This document shows positions 24,044 through 33,718 of a stretch of 64,000 nucleotides of DNA, one piece after another. The notes below the pieces were generated by a model that saw only the letters and a program-made list of their open reading frames with translations, did no database searches and was not told the DNA's origin. How positions within the stretch are numbered: the first letter of the stretch is position 1; every line of letters begins with the position of its first letter. Position numbers and translations under genes: made by a program. This DNA is from ZC4RG35 sp041747855 (GTDB taxonomy: Bacteria; Actinomycetota; Acidimicrobiia; Spongiisociales; ZC4RG35): positions 1 to 64,000 of the forward strand of contig JBGTEJ010000055.1 of NCBI GenBank assembly GCA_041747855.1. Direction: 5' to 3'.

Positions 24044-25219
24044 CTATCTCGTGTCAGGCGAACGGAGTAGCCCCGCCGAAAGGAGTGCCAGCACTCCCGC
24101 GGCGACCACCGGGATCGCCCGGGATCCAGTCGACACCGCCAGCCATCCGGCGAGAGGAGGGCCGGCGGCGCCGACCGCCATGAACACCAGGCTGACCATT
24201 CCCATCGAAGTTCCCAGGCTGGCGGCGCCGAAGACGTCCCTGGAGAACATCCCGATCAGCGGAGACACCGCGCCGATCCCGAATCCGGCCACCACCGCAT
24301 AGAGGGCTGCTATCCAGGGCTGGCCGGCGAAGGCCAGGATGACGGTGCCAAGACCGATCGCCACATATGCGATACGCATCGAGCGGACCACCCCGAACCT
24401 GTTCACCAGAGGCAACAGCGGGAGCCTGCCGAGGAGCTGGGAGAAGCCCCGGACCCCAGCCCAGAAAGAGGCGGCCGCCAAGGGCAACCCGGCCGCGGTC
24501 ATTACCGGAACCTGATAGGCGAGGACCACACCCATGACGATCCCCATCGATGCCTGCGACACCAGGAACCATCTGGCAGCGGGTGCGCGCATGGCGTTCC
24601 TGATCTCACCAAGCACGTGACGCACCTTGGGCATCTCCCCGCTGCGAGTGTCGATGACCAGCGCGGCCATGGCCAGGGTCAACACGGCGGACGCGGTGAT
24701 GATGATCAGCGTGACCCGCCACCCGAACTCCCCGACGAGAAGGGCTGTCGCCGGCATGTAGACGGCGGAAGCGAACGCGCCCCACACCGTCAGCACCGCG
24801 ATCGCCTTCGTCGAAGAAGCGGGACTGATCCGGACCGCCACTGTCTGGGTGATGTGATAGAACCCGAGCGCCGCCATCGCACCACCCCCTAATGCGGTAG
24901 CTACGGCGAACAGCGACTGAGACGTCGTGGAGACGGCCAAGCCGAAGCCCAACAGGCCTACGACAGCTGCCAGTCCGAAAACGAATCGGCTCCCGAACCT
25001 GTCGAGCAGCCATCCCCCTCCCATGGATGCCGCGCCGCCGACGAGAATGGAGGCTCCAAACGCCGACGTCAGGAAAGGCTCACTCCAACCGGTGTCTTCG
25101 ATGATCGGGTCGAGAAGGACACTGAAGGCGTAGTGCCACGACCCGTAGACGGCGATGGTGACCAGACCGAGGACTCCGACCTTGAGGCGCGGGATGCGTC
25201 TGGTGGGGTCGCTGGTCAC
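24044..25219 (-). CDS. Major facilitator superfamily transporter
   Basis: 391 residues with about 12 hydrophobic segments. LLDRFGSRFVFG after the second segment is the MFS loop 2-3 motif, with its counterpart VNRFGVVRSM in the second half. This size and pattern fit an exporter or monocarboxylate-type carrier; the substrate cannot be told. It is transcribed towards the toxin-antitoxin operon. Confidence 0.88.
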   Translation of the reverse strand: MTSDPTRRIPRLKVGVLGLVTIAVYGSWHYAFSVLLDPIIEDTGWSEPFLTSAFGASILVGGAASMGGGWLLDRFGSRFVFGLAAVVGLLGFGLAVSTTSQSLFAVATALGGGAMAALGFYHITQTVAVRISPASSTKAIAVLTVWGAFASAVYMPATALLVGEFGWRVTLIIITASAVLTLAMAALVIDTRSGEMPKVRHVLGEIRNAMRAPAARWFLVSQASMGIVMGVVLAYQVPVMTAAGLPLAAASFWAGVRGFSQLLGRLPLLPLVNRFGVVRSMRIAYVAIGLGTVILAFAGQPWIAALYAVVAGFGIGAVSPLIGMFSRDVFGAASLGTSMGMVSLVFMAVGAAGPPLAGWLAVSTGSRAIPVVAAGVLALLSAGLLRSPDTR

Positions 25220-25253
25220 GGGGGCAGGTTAGGTTCGGAGAGGTGAGAAAAGG

Positions 25254-25457
25254 GCGAGGCTCCGCCTCGCACCCCCCTCGCCCGGCCCTACCGGGCCGTG
25301 CGGTCCCCCCGCTTCGCAGGGTGACACAAGAACACCCCTCGGACAGGACTTGGTCTGTGCCGCCCCCCCACTTCGCAGGGTGACACCAGCTGCGCATCCC
25401 CGTCGCTCGGCCCTAAGGGGCCGTGCGGTCCCCCGCAAGTTGGCGTGACACAAGAAG
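25254..25457. repeat. Intergenic G/C-rich imperfect repeats with hairpins
   Basis: Two about 50-base copies (25283-25332 and 25408-25456) share CGGCCCTA, GCCGTGCGGTCCCCC and GTGACACAAGAA. A partial third at 25372-25388 shares CTTCGCAGGGTGACAC. GCGAGGC-TCC-GCCTCGC at 25254-25270 is a perfect hairpin. The array fills the 292-base gap between the CheY-like gene and the MFS gene; no gene is seen in the gap. Confidence 0.65.
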
Positions 25458-25511
25458 GGGGGGGTGCCGAACGCGGTCCGGCCCGTCAACCACCGTCGGC
25501 TGGTCGCCGCC

Positions 25512-25877
25512 CTACTCGAGGAGTGAGAGGACAGTGGAGCGGAAGTCGTTGGGCTGGAAAGGTTTGGTGACGAAAGCGTCGGCGCCACCCTCGTTGGCCC
25601 TGCGCCGAGACTCCTCCTCGGCATGGGCGGTCAGCACGACAACGGGGATGTTCTTGGTGGCCTCATCCCGACGGATGCGGTCGAGGACCTCCCACCCGTC
25701 CATCCCGGGAAGACCGATGTCTAGAACGACGAGGTCGGGAGACTCAGAGCTGACGGCATGAAGTCCGCTCTTACCGTCGTCTCGAGTGATGATCTCGAGA
25801 TCGGCAGCACGCAGACAGACCTCGATCAGCCTACGAATGACTGCCGAGTCCTCCACTACCAGAATGCGTGAGCCCAT
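25512..25877 (-). CDS. CheY-like response regulator (receiver domain only)
   Basis: 121 residues. ILVVEDSAVIRRL supplies the acidic pair, LVVLDIGLPGMDGW the phosphoacceptor Asp53, VVVLTAHA the conserved Thr, and VTKPF the Lys. There is no output domain, so it acts through protein partners. No histidine kinase is nearby. Confidence 0.93.
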   Translation of the reverse strand: MGSRILVVEDSAVIRRLIEVCLRAADLEIITRDDGKSGLHAVSSESPDLVVLDIGLPGMDGWEVLDRIRRDEATKNIPVVVLTAHAEEESRRRANEGGADAFVTKPFQPNDFRSTVLSLLE

Positions 25878-25960
25878 TCAGAGTCCCCTAAAAGCAAAGT
25901 GGTCAGGGCTTTCCAGACCATGAAAGTACATCGGCAGATCGGGGGTCAGGGTTTAATCGG

Positions 25961-27367
25961 TTAGCTCGAACGCGTATAGGTCGGAAGGGCTAGTTCTTCG
26001 ACGAACTGCTCGAGCTGCCGCAAGGTCCGAACCTCATGTACCGACGTGCAGTGTCGTCCATACTGGAACATCGCAGAATCTCCTGTGTCCCAATAGGCAT
26101 GTGGTTCCGGGTTCAGCCAAATAAGGGCACGCGAAGCCCTGGCAACGTCCTTCAAGACCCCGTCCCTCGAAGGGCGATAGTTGTTGCGAGCGTCCCCGGT
26201 GATGATGACGGTGGTCTTGGATGTCAACTGGCGTCCGTATCGCTCGAAGAACTTCTCCAAGGAATTGCCGTAGTCGGAGTGACCGTCCAACCAGACCACT
26301 TCTGCCTCAGAGGCAATCCTGCTGACCGCGGAACCAAAGTCCACACCCGGACCGAAGAATTCGGTCACCTCGTCGACAGTGTCTACGAAGGCGAAGGAGC
26401 GCAGTCGAGAGAAGTGGGTTGCCATGGCGTGTGTGAACTGGAGGGTGAATCTGGAGAAAGTGGCCATGGAACCTGAGATGTCACACAGAAGCCATACCTC
26501 AGGCCGACTCGGTCGAGGATGTTTGAACTGGGGTTCCACCGGGACACCACCGGTTGCAAGCGATCTTCTCACGGTCCGACGGAAGTCGAGGCGCCCCACT
26601 CGCTTCTTCCGACGACGGGCGAGACGGGCCGCAAGTTTTCGAGTGAGCGGCCCGATGGCGTCCTCGATCTCGGCCATGTCGCTCGAACTGGCGTGCATCA
26701 GGTCGACATCCTCTACCAAAGGCCGACGCAGGGTCCGGGCCATTGCCTCGCGTCCTCTGTCGGCGACGAGACGTCTCCGTATCTCCTCCTCGATCTCCTC
26801 CTTCAGCAGTTCGAGACGAGCCTGGACGTCCTCCAAAGCCAGTCGACGCTCGAATTCAGAAAGACCGTCGGCGACAAGTAGGTCTGCGAGTTGTGCCTCC
26901 AACGCCGCCATATCGAGACGTCGCATGGTTCGATACATGTAGTAGGTGCCCCCCACGGGTCTGCCCGGCTCCATCCCTGCGAGACGATCAACAGCTTGTC
27001 TCACGGCGGCGCGGAGGGCGTCGTCGTCCAGTTCGGCGAGTGCCCGAAGAATCAGGTTGGCCAGATCGTCCTGATCGGGTCCACTCCCACCGGCACCCCC
27101 GGGACCTCCAGGTGGTGACTCCAGTTCGGAGTCCCCGTCATCTTTCAGCGAGGGCAGCATCGAGAAGTAGACGTCGAAGGCGGTATCGAAGGCCCGCTCG
27201 TGACGCAAGTTCTTGACCAGTGTTGCTCGAAGTGCCTCACGGAGGGCAGCGCGATCCCCTAGCTCAGTCACCTCCAGGGCTCCCATGGCGTCGATGGTCT
27301 CGACCATTGACACGGGGACACCAGCCTGGCGGAGCTCATCGATGAACCCGGTGACGACCCCGAGCAT
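25961..27367 (-). CDS. VWA-domain protein, CoxE-like
   Basis: 468 residues. The C-terminal 200 residues are a von Willebrand A domain with MIDAS motif LLCDISGSM. The N-terminal part is helical and acidic with a Gly-rich stretch (SPPGGPGGAGGSG). It starts two bases after the MoxR ATPase stop. MoxR-VWA pairs act as chaperone systems that insert metals or remodel enzyme complexes; the client is unknown. Confidence 0.9.
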   Translation of the reverse strand: MLGVVTGFIDELRQAGVPVSMVETIDAMGALEVTELGDRAALREALRATLVKNLRHERAFDTAFDVYFSMLPSLKDDGDSELESPPGGPGGAGGSGPDQDDLANLILRALAELDDDALRAAVRQAVDRLAGMEPGRPVGGTYYMYRTMRRLDMAALEAQLADLLVADGLSEFERRLALEDVQARLELLKEEIEEEIRRRLVADRGREAMARTLRRPLVEDVDLMHASSSDMAEIEDAIGPLTRKLAARLARRRKKRVGRLDFRRTVRRSLATGGVPVEPQFKHPRPSRPEVWLLCDISGSMATFSRFTLQFTHAMATHFSRLRSFAFVDTVDEVTEFFGPGVDFGSAVSRIASEAEVVWLDGHSDYGNSLEKFFERYGRQLTSKTTVIITGDARNNYRPSRDGVLKDVARASRALIWLNPEPHAYWDTGDSAMFQYGRHCTSVHEVRTLRQLEQFVEELALPTYTRSS

Positions 27368-27369
27368 GA

Positions 27370-28269
27370 TCAGATCACTGGGCTGGAGACCAGCTCTTTG
27401 GCGGTCTTCTCGATGTCGCTCTGATACTTGAGCAGGACATGCAAAGTCTCGCCCAACGCATTCTCGTCGATCTCCTCGATGGACAAGGCGATGAGGGTTC
27501 GTGCCCAGTCGATGGTTTCAGACACCGACGGGGCCTTCTTCAGGTCGAGGTTGCGTATCGAGCGGGCAACCCTTGCGACCTGCTCGGCCAGGTGGGCCGA
27601 CAGACCCGGGACCCTGGCGGTCAGGATCAGAGCCTCTCTCTGCGGGTCTGGATAGTCGATGTGTAGGAACAGACACCGACGTTTGAGGGCCTCGCTGAGC
27701 TCACGTGTGTTGTTCGACGTGAGGAAGACCAGGGGATGACTACTCGCCTCTATGGTCCCCAACTCCGGGATCGACACCTGGAAGTCGGAGAGGATCTCCA
27801 ACAGGAGTGCCTCGGTCTCCACCTCCACCCGATCGACTTCGTCGATCAGGAGAACAACTGGCTCCGGCGATCTGATCGCCTCGAGAAGGGGACGCTCCAA
27901 CAGGAACTCCTCGGAGAAGATGTCATGACTGATCGTGTCCCATTCGTGGTCAGTGTCGGCCTGGATACGGAGCAGCTGCTTCTTGTAGTTCCACTCGTAG
28001 AGGGCCTTGGCCTCATCCAGGCCTTCGTAACACTGGAGCCGGATCAGCCTCCGACCCGTGGTGGCCGCCATCGCCTTGGCCAGCTCGGTCTTCCCAACAC
28101 CCGCGGGACCCTCCACCAATACCGGCTTCTCCAGCCGGACTGCGAGATAGACGACCTGAGAGATCCTGTTGTCAGGGAGGTATCCGACGTCGCGTAGGGC
28201 GTCGGCGACCGAACCTGGGTCGGGGAAATCCATGTCGCACATTCTAGGTATCGATTCAACTTCCCCCAC
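27370..28269 (-). CDS. MoxR-family AAA+ ATPase
   Basis: 299 residues. Walker A is EGPAGVGKTELAK, Walker B VVLLIDEVDR, sensor 1 FLTSNNTRELS, and an arginine-rich EALKRRCLF follows. GTG 28269 has AGGAGG seven bases upstream, which decides it over the two internal ATGs. It works with the VWA protein encoded immediately downstream, probably in maturing a target enzyme. Confidence 0.93.
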   Translation of the reverse strand: MGEVESIPRMCDMDFPDPGSVADALRDVGYLPDNRISQVVYLAVRLEKPVLVEGPAGVGKTELAKAMAATTGRRLIRLQCYEGLDEAKALYEWNYKKQLLRIQADTDHEWDTISHDIFSEEFLLERPLLEAIRSPEPVVLLIDEVDRVEVETEALLLEILSDFQVSIPELGTIEASSHPLVFLTSNNTRELSEALKRRCLFLHIDYPDPQREALILTARVPGLSAHLAEQVARVARSIRNLDLKKAPSVSETIDWARTLIALSIEEIDENALGETLHVLLKYQSDIEKTAKELVSSPVI

Positions 28270-28365
28270 TCGACGCCCTCCTGTTCACGAATCTCTGAGG
28301 AATGTCATCCGCATCCCATCACGGCAACGAACAAGAAGCAACCCCACCAAAAAAGGAGAAGGGTT

Positions 28366-28710
28366 ATGAGCAAAAAGTTCACGACGATGGCGACTGCGAT
28401 CGCTCTGATCATGGCGATGGCTATCCCGGCGATGGCCGCTCCTCCAGCAGGGGCTGGAGGAAAGGGCAAGCCGGCAGGGATCGAGTGTCAGCAGGACGGG
28501 ATCGCCACCCTGCAATCGCTCGGTCTGCTGGCGAGTGTGGCAAGGAACGGAGTCGAGACAAACGTTGGTTCGTTCGATTTCAAGACGGTGCTTTCGCTGC
28601 ACCGCTCCAACCCGGAGCTGTTCCAGACCGGCACACCCGTTCGGATCACCCGAGTGGGCAATGTCGACACCAGCGCCGACGGTGGATTGATACCGACCTG
28701 GTGCGACTGA
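28366..28710 (+). CDS. Small secreted protein
   Basis: 114 residues. A Lys-rich start, a hydrophobic stretch and AMAAPPAG form a signal peptide with likely cleavage after about residue 25. The mature part is about 90 residues with two Cys (Cys41 and Cys113) that could form a disulfide. AAAGGAG precedes the ATG. No family recognised; it is divergent from moxR and followed by a terminator hairpin. Confidence 0.8.
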   Translation: MSKKFTTMATAIALIMAMAIPAMAAPPAGAGGKGKPAGIECQQDGIATLQSLGLLASVARNGVETNVGSFDFKTVLSLHRSNPELFQTGTPVRITRVGNVDTSADGGLIPTWCD

Positions 28711-28726
28711 CCGTCCGCTGGGCGCA

Positions 28727-28762
28727 GACGATGGCCCCTTTCCTCCGCAGGGGGCCATCGTC
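28727..28762 (+). terminator. Strong hairpin after the secreted-protein gene
   Basis: GACGATGGCCCC pairs perfectly with GGGGCCATCGTC around a 12-base loop, 17 bases after the stop codon. It lacks a T tract, so it may stop transcription with help or stabilise the mRNA end. Confidence 0.65.
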
Positions 28763-28855
28763 GCGTCCGGGGACAATTCAGGCCTTCCTCAGGAGGTACG
28801 ACTCCCTGATCGGGTGCCCAACGGCCAAAGCCGGAGGGTCTAACCTCTACCTGTT

Positions 28856-30187
28856 GTGCGCATAATCATCGTCGGTGCCGGTGCGGTCGGCTCCTACCTC
28901 GCCGAGCGTCTCTCCGCGGAGGGCCAGGACGTTGTCGTCATCGATCATGACGAGAAGAGGGTGGCCGAGCTCCAGGACAACATCGACGCCCTGGTTCTGG
29001 TCGGCAACGGGGCGACGGAACGGGTCCTGGAACATGCCGGGGCTGCCGCTGCCGATCTCTTGATCGCAGTGTCCAACTCCGATGGCGCAAATGTCCTCTC
29101 CTGTCATACCGCCACCGAGCTGGGCACCAAGACCACCATCGCCCGGATAGAGGATCCAGGAATCAAAGAGGGGGCGGATCGACTCGGAGTCGACTTCGTC
29201 ATCGACCCTTCGGCGACCGCCGCTCAGGGACTCGCCGACCTGGTGGGGGCGGGCGGGGCCTCCGAGGTAATCCCATTCGCCCATGGCGAACTGGTTATGG
29301 TCGGGGGCCCGGTTGCGGCCGGGGCGCCCCTCACCAGGGGCCTACTGAAGGACTTGCGGATCAGGAGCGCCGAGTGGGGCTGGGTGGTTGCCGCCCTGGT
29401 CCGGGATGGCAAGACGACTGTCGCCCATGGTGATACAGAAGTCCGCGCCGGGGACCACGCACTTCTGATGACAACCAAGGGCAGAGTGAAGGATGCGGGC
29501 AGGCTGATCGGTCTGAAGAGGTTCAGCTTCGACCGGGCGGTGATCATGGGTGGCACCCGACTCGCCGAGCTCACCGCGGACGTGATGAGCCGTGCCAACC
29601 TCGACGTGGTCATCGTCGACGACGACCCGGAGCGCAGCAACCGTCTTGCCTCGAGCCACGCCGAAGCCCTTGTCATTTCAGGCGACCCGACCGACCCCGT
29701 TGTAATATCCGAGCTCGGTCTCGGTCCTTCAGATGTGGTCCTCGCGTTGAGCGGATGGGACGAGGTGAACGTTCTCTCCTGCCTGGTGGCAAAGGCGATG
29801 GGTGCGGGGATGGTGATCGCCCGTTTCAACCGGATTCCCTACGTCAAACTCCTGGGCGGTGTAGGTATCGACGCCGCCATCTCATCCAGGCTCATGGCGG
29901 CAAGCACGATCCTCAGATTCGTCCGACAGGGTCGGGTCGAGCAGGTCGCCACTTTCTCGGACACAGACGCAGAGGCGATCGAGATCGAAGTGAGCCAGGG
30001 CTCAGAGGCCGTTGGCAAGAGCCTCCTGGACCTGAATCTCCCAATAGGGGTCATCATCGGCGGCATCTCCAGGAATGGGACAACCTTCGTCCCGGATGGC
30101 TCTTCGGTGGTACGGGAGGGAGATCACATCATCTTCTTTGCATTGCCCAGGGACATCGCCACATCCACCGCCCTGTTCGGCGCATGA
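28856..30187 (+). CDS. trkA: Potassium uptake regulatory protein TrkA
   Basis: 443 residues with two tandem RCK units. The first begins IIIVGAGAVGSYLAERL, the second AVIMGGTRLAELTAD, each followed by a TrkA-C domain. It is a cytoplasmic NAD(H)/ATP-gating subunit bound to TrkH. GTG 28856 begins the NAD-binding strand. It overlaps trkH by four bases. Confidence 0.95.
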   Translation: MRIIIVGAGAVGSYLAERLSAEGQDVVVIDHDEKRVAELQDNIDALVLVGNGATERVLEHAGAAAADLLIAVSNSDGANVLSCHTATELGTKTTIARIEDPGIKEGADRLGVDFVIDPSATAAQGLADLVGAGGASEVIPFAHGELVMVGGPVAAGAPLTRGLLKDLRIRSAEWGWVVAALVRDGKTTVAHGDTEVRAGDHALLMTTKGRVKDAGRLIGLKRFSFDRAVIMGGTRLAELTADVMSRANLDVVIVDDDPERSNRLASSHAEALVISGDPTDPVVISELGLGPSDVVLALSGWDEVNVLSCLVAKAMGAGMVIARFNRIPYVKLLGGVGIDAAISSRLMAASTILRFVRQGRVEQVATFSDTDAEAIEIEVSQGSEAVGKSLLDLNLPIGVIIGGISRNGTTFVPDGSSVVREGDHIIFFALPRDIATSTALFGA

Positions 30188-31674
30188 GTCCTGACAACGC
30201 GGCGCGTCGGATACCGGGGTGGAGGCTGCTGAACACAGTCGCCTACATACTCGGGGCAGTCCTACTGTTCGTAAGTCTGGCCATGCTGGCCACGGCCGTA
30301 GTCTCACTCGGATACGGCGAACTTGCAACGGGGCGTGGAATCGCGATCAGCGCGGCCATCACAGGTCTGTGCGGCATCATCATGCGCCGAGCCACCAAAC
30401 GTCCCGAAGGACTGACACTGAAGGAGGGATTCGCCACCGTCGGGCTCTCCTGGGCGGTGTTCGCACTTTTCGGGGCACTCCCCTACCTGTTCACCGGCTC
30501 AGTGGCTACCCCGATCGACGCCATTTTCGAGTCCACATCCGGCTTCACCACGACCGGGTTCTCGTCGATTCCCGACCTCTCCCTGGTCCCCACCGGGATC
30601 CTGGTCTGGCGAGGGCTCACCCAGTGGATGGGCGGCATGGGGGTGATCGTTCTCGGTGTGATAGTCCTCCCGCTACTCGGGACGGGTGGGGCCAAGCTCG
30701 CCCAGGCCGAGTCATCCGGTCCAACCATCGAACGCCTGGCTCCCAGGTTTCGGCAGACGGCGCTGAGACTCCTACTCGTCTACCTTACGATCACCGCGGT
30801 TCAGACCCTCCTGTTGGCACTGGGAGACATGACCCTCCTGCAAGCGGTCCTGCACAGTTTCGCAACCGTGGCCACCGGCGGCTTCGGAACGGAGAACTCC
30901 TCAGTGGCCGGATTCAGCGCCTACACCCAATGGGTGATCACAGGCTTCATGGTGATAGCAGCAACCTCGTTCGCCCTTCACTTCAGGGCATTCAAACGTC
31001 CTGCCTTGTACGTCAGAAACTCCGAGTTCAGGCTTTACGTAGCCATCCTCCTGGTTGCGAGCGCGATCGTTGTAGGAGGTCTGTGGGCGGAGAGAGGCTC
31101 GAGCGAGGCAATCCGACTCGGGGTGTTCAACACCGTCTCGGTAGCCACCGGGACCGGGTTCACCACGGATGACATCGCAGTCTGGAGACCGACTCTGCAG
31201 ATCGTCATCATTGGTCTGATGTTCCTTGGCGGCATGGTGGGGTCGACGTCCGGGGCGATCAAGACCTTCCGGATAGCGGTTCTTTCCAAGGCAGCCTTTG
31301 CTGATGTCCGGAGAGTGGTGAGACCGCGGGGTGTCTTTGTCACACGGATCGGCGGTGAGACCGTCAAGTCCGAAGTAGTCGAAGCAGTCCAGTCGTTCTT
31401 CCTGTTCTACATCATGATCTTCATGGGTGCTACGTTCCTCCTCGCCTTCATCGATGCCAATGTGACCGAGGAAATCGACCTGATAACCACGGCCAGCGCG
31501 GTAGCTTCGTCGATGGGAAATGTTGGTGCGGGACTGGGTCAGATCGGTCCGACAGGCGGGTTCTCGCACTTCCCGGGGCTAGCCAAGCTCCTTCTCTCGG
31601 GTCTGATGATCGTGGGCCGTCTCGAATTGTTCCCAGTGCTGGTCCTGTTCACCAAGGACCTTTGGAAACGGTAA
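30184..31674 (+). CDS. trkH: Potassium transporter membrane subunit TrkH
   Basis: 496 residues, many membrane helices. The four selectivity-filter loops can be seen: STSGFTTTGFS, FATVATGGFGTE, VSVATGTGFTTDD and ASAVASSMGNVGAGLG. It imports K+ under TrkA control. The ATG at 30184 overlaps the trkA stop, and the frame is open far upstream only as an overlap with trkA. Confidence 0.95.
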   Translation: MSPDNAARRIPGWRLLNTVAYILGAVLLFVSLAMLATAVVSLGYGELATGRGIAISAAITGLCGIIMRRATKRPEGLTLKEGFATVGLSWAVFALFGALPYLFTGSVATPIDAIFESTSGFTTTGFSSIPDLSLVPTGILVWRGLTQWMGGMGVIVLGVIVLPLLGTGGAKLAQAESSGPTIERLAPRFRQTALRLLLVYLTITAVQTLLLALGDMTLLQAVLHSFATVATGGFGTENSSVAGFSAYTQWVITGFMVIAATSFALHFRAFKRPALYVRNSEFRLYVAILLVASAIVVGGLWAERGSSEAIRLGVFNTVSVATGTGFTTDDIAVWRPTLQIVIIGLMFLGGMVGSTSGAIKTFRIAVLSKAAFADVRRVVRPRGVFVTRIGGETVKSEVVEAVQSFFLFYIMIFMGATFLLAFIDANVTEEIDLITTASAVASSMGNVGAGLGQIGPTGGFSHFPGLAKLLLSGLMIVGRLELFPVLVLFTKDLWKR

Positions 31675-31707
31675 ACCGCGGGCATATGTCTGCCGCAGTC
31701 GCCTGAG

Positions 31708-32955
31708 TCACTCCTCTTCAGGGACCGAGTACTCGAAAACAAGTTCTCCAATGCGGACTTCGTCACCTTCGTTGGCGCCTGCATCTGCAAGTGCCCTATC
31801 CAGTCCGATTGACGACAAGCGGCGGGCAGCAATGTCGACGGCCTCGGGGAAGGTGAGATCTGCAAGTCTGACGGCCCGCTCGGCGACCCGTCCCTCGACC
31901 CGCCAGCCGCCTCCCTCCCTGCGAATGAGGAAGTCGGGGCCAAGCGGACGATGGAGCAGAAATCCCTGTCGGTCGGGGGCCGAACGCTCCGCCAGATCCA
32001 CCGTGTCCGCGATTGCGTGTAGTGCTGGCTCGAGACCCTCACCTGTCACGGCAGACACCACGAAAGCGTGATCCGGGACCTCCGCACCTATCAACCCGGT
32101 GACATCCAGCGCATCGGATTTGTTGAGCAGAATTACCCGGGGTCGAGCAGCCAGCTCTGGCGAGTATCGGGTGATCTCGTTGTCGAGGATCCGCAACTGT
32201 TCGCCAGGGCCGACCTCTTGGGTCGGATCGAGGACCATGACCAACACCCTGGCCCGCTCAGTGTGTCGGAGAAACTCATGGCCCAGACCCCTCCCTTCGG
32301 ATGCACCTTCGATGAGACCCGGGATGTCGGCAATCACGAGTTCCCGATTCCCGATCGTGGCGACCCCCAGATTGGGCTCCAGTGTGGTGAACGGATAGTC
32401 GGCGATCTTTGGCTTGGCCGCGGAGACCCGGGATATCAGGGTGGATTTCCCAGCATTGGGAAACCCGACCAAGGCAGCGTCGGCCAAGAGTTTGAGTTCC
32501 AAGGTCAGCCAAGCGTTCTCCCCAAATTCGCCCTGCTCGGCAACGGAAGGTGCCCGGTTGGCGGGAGTGACGAATCCAGCGTTGCCGAGACCCCCCCTTC
32601 CACCCTCGACGGCGACGACCTGTTGTCCAGGCTCGACCAAGTCAGCGATCATCACACCGTCGTCGTCGAGTACGACTGTCCCAAGCGGAACCAGGAGTAC
32701 AAGGTCGTCGCCGCTTCGCCCATGACGGAGGTCGCCCTGACCATGGGAGCCCGAACCGGCCGCGTGATGGGCATTCCTCTTGTATCTGAGCAGCGACGCT
32801 ACTGAAGGGTCGGCGCGAAGGATCACTGACCCGCCGGGACCGCCACTTCCGCCAATAGGCTTACCTTTGGGCCTGCCTTTGGCTCTCACGAACGCGGCAA
32901 CACCTGCCCCACCGTTCCCGGCGCGGAGGTTGACACGAACCCTGTCTATGAACAT
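31708..32955 (-). CDS. obg: Obg GTPase (ribosome assembly and stress)
   Basis: 415 residues. The Gly-rich Obg fold opens the protein (RAGNGGAGVAAFVRAKGRPKG). The G domain has G1 GFPNAGKST, G3 DIPGLIEG and G4 NKSD. A C-terminal OCT domain (DFLIRREGGGWRVEG) follows. It helps mature the 50S subunit and is linked to the stringent response. It lies downstream of rplU-rpmA, the usual bacterial order. Confidence 0.97.
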   Translation of the reverse strand: MFIDRVRVNLRAGNGGAGVAAFVRAKGRPKGKPIGGSGGPGGSVILRADPSVASLLRYKRNAHHAAGSGSHGQGDLRHGRSGDDLVLLVPLGTVVLDDDGVMIADLVEPGQQVVAVEGGRGGLGNAGFVTPANRAPSVAEQGEFGENAWLTLELKLLADAALVGFPNAGKSTLISRVSAAKPKIADYPFTTLEPNLGVATIGNRELVIADIPGLIEGASEGRGLGHEFLRHTERARVLVMVLDPTQEVGPGEQLRILDNEITRYSPELAARPRVILLNKSDALDVTGLIGAEVPDHAFVVSAVTGEGLEPALHAIADTVDLAERSAPDRQGFLLHRPLGPDFLIRREGGGWRVEGRVAERAVRLADLTFPEAVDIAARRLSSIGLDRALADAGANEGDEVRIGELVFEYSVPEEE

Positions 32956-33002
32956 CAGGGGCTCCGATATCCGCCTAGGTCCCGAAGGAGGACCTGCGAG
33001 AT

Positions 33003-33254
33003 CTACTCGGGAAGGATTGAAACCTGGCGACGGCTGCCGCGAACACCGTACTTGACGGTCCCAGCAGCCGTGGCAAAGAGGGTGTCGTCGTTACCCCGGC
33101 CCACGTTCTCACCGGGATGAATCCTGGTCCCGCGCTGACGAACGATGATGGCACCGGCGTCGACGAACTGGCCGTCGAACACCTTGGCACCGAGACGCTG
33201 CGCATGTGAGTCGCGGCCGTTCTTCGAAGAACCGCCTGCCTTGGTCTTTGACAT
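33003..33254 (-). CDS. rpmA: 50S ribosomal protein L27
   Basis: 83 residues: MSKTKAGGSSKNGRDSHAQR, then IIVRQRGTRIHPGENVGRG and DDTLFA are diagnostic. It touches the peptidyl-transferase centre. It starts with SKTKAGG without the cleavable leader of Firmicutes. It begins three bases after the rplU stop. Confidence 0.97.
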   Translation of the reverse strand: MSKTKAGGSSKNGRDSHAQRLGAKVFDGQFVDAGAIIVRQRGTRIHPGENVGRGNDDTLFATAAGTVKYGVRGSRRQVSILPE

Positions 33255-33257
33255 GGT

Positions 33258-33623
33258 CTACTCCTCCTCGGCCGCAGCCGCAGCCTCAGCCGCAGTCTTC
33301 TTGGTGGCACCGGCAGGGAGCTTTATCCCAGTGATCTCGATCTGGGTGTACTTCTGACGGTGGCCCTGTCTGCGACGATAACCGGTCTTGTTCTTGTACT
33401 TGAAGATATCGATTTTGGGCCCCGCTGACTCGCCGAGCACCTTTGCGGTGACGGTCGCCTTGGCCAGTGCGGACCGATCGGAGACAGTGTTTCCCTTGTC
33501 GTCGACGACCAAAAGTGGAACGAACGACAACTTGCCGTCGTCGCTCTTCAATCGTTCGACTTCGATGACATCGCCCGACTGGACTTTCGTCTGCTTACCG
33601 CCGGTGCGGATGATGGCGTACAT
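33258..33623 (-). CDS. rplU: 50S ribosomal protein L21
   Basis: 121 residues: YAIIRTGGKQTKVQSGD at the start, and KYKNKTGYRRRQGHRQKYT as the RNA-binding loop. An Ala/Glu-rich tail (AAEAAAAAEEE) extends beyond the usual about 103 residues. ATG 33623 has AGAGGT upstream. It is first of rplU-rpmA-obg. Confidence 0.97.
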   Translation of the reverse strand: MYAIIRTGGKQTKVQSGDVIEVERLKSDDGKLSFVPLLVVDDKGNTVSDRSALAKATVTAKVLGESAGPKIDIFKYKNKTGYRRRQGHRQKYTQIEITGIKLPAGATKKTAAEAAAAAEEE

Positions 33624-33718
33624 GGTGAAACCTCTGTGAAGGGGGAGTCCGAGCATGAATGGTACCGGCGCCCCGCGATTGAGCAAAGTTGTTGTGTAAA
33701 GGGACGTCTATCGGCGTC

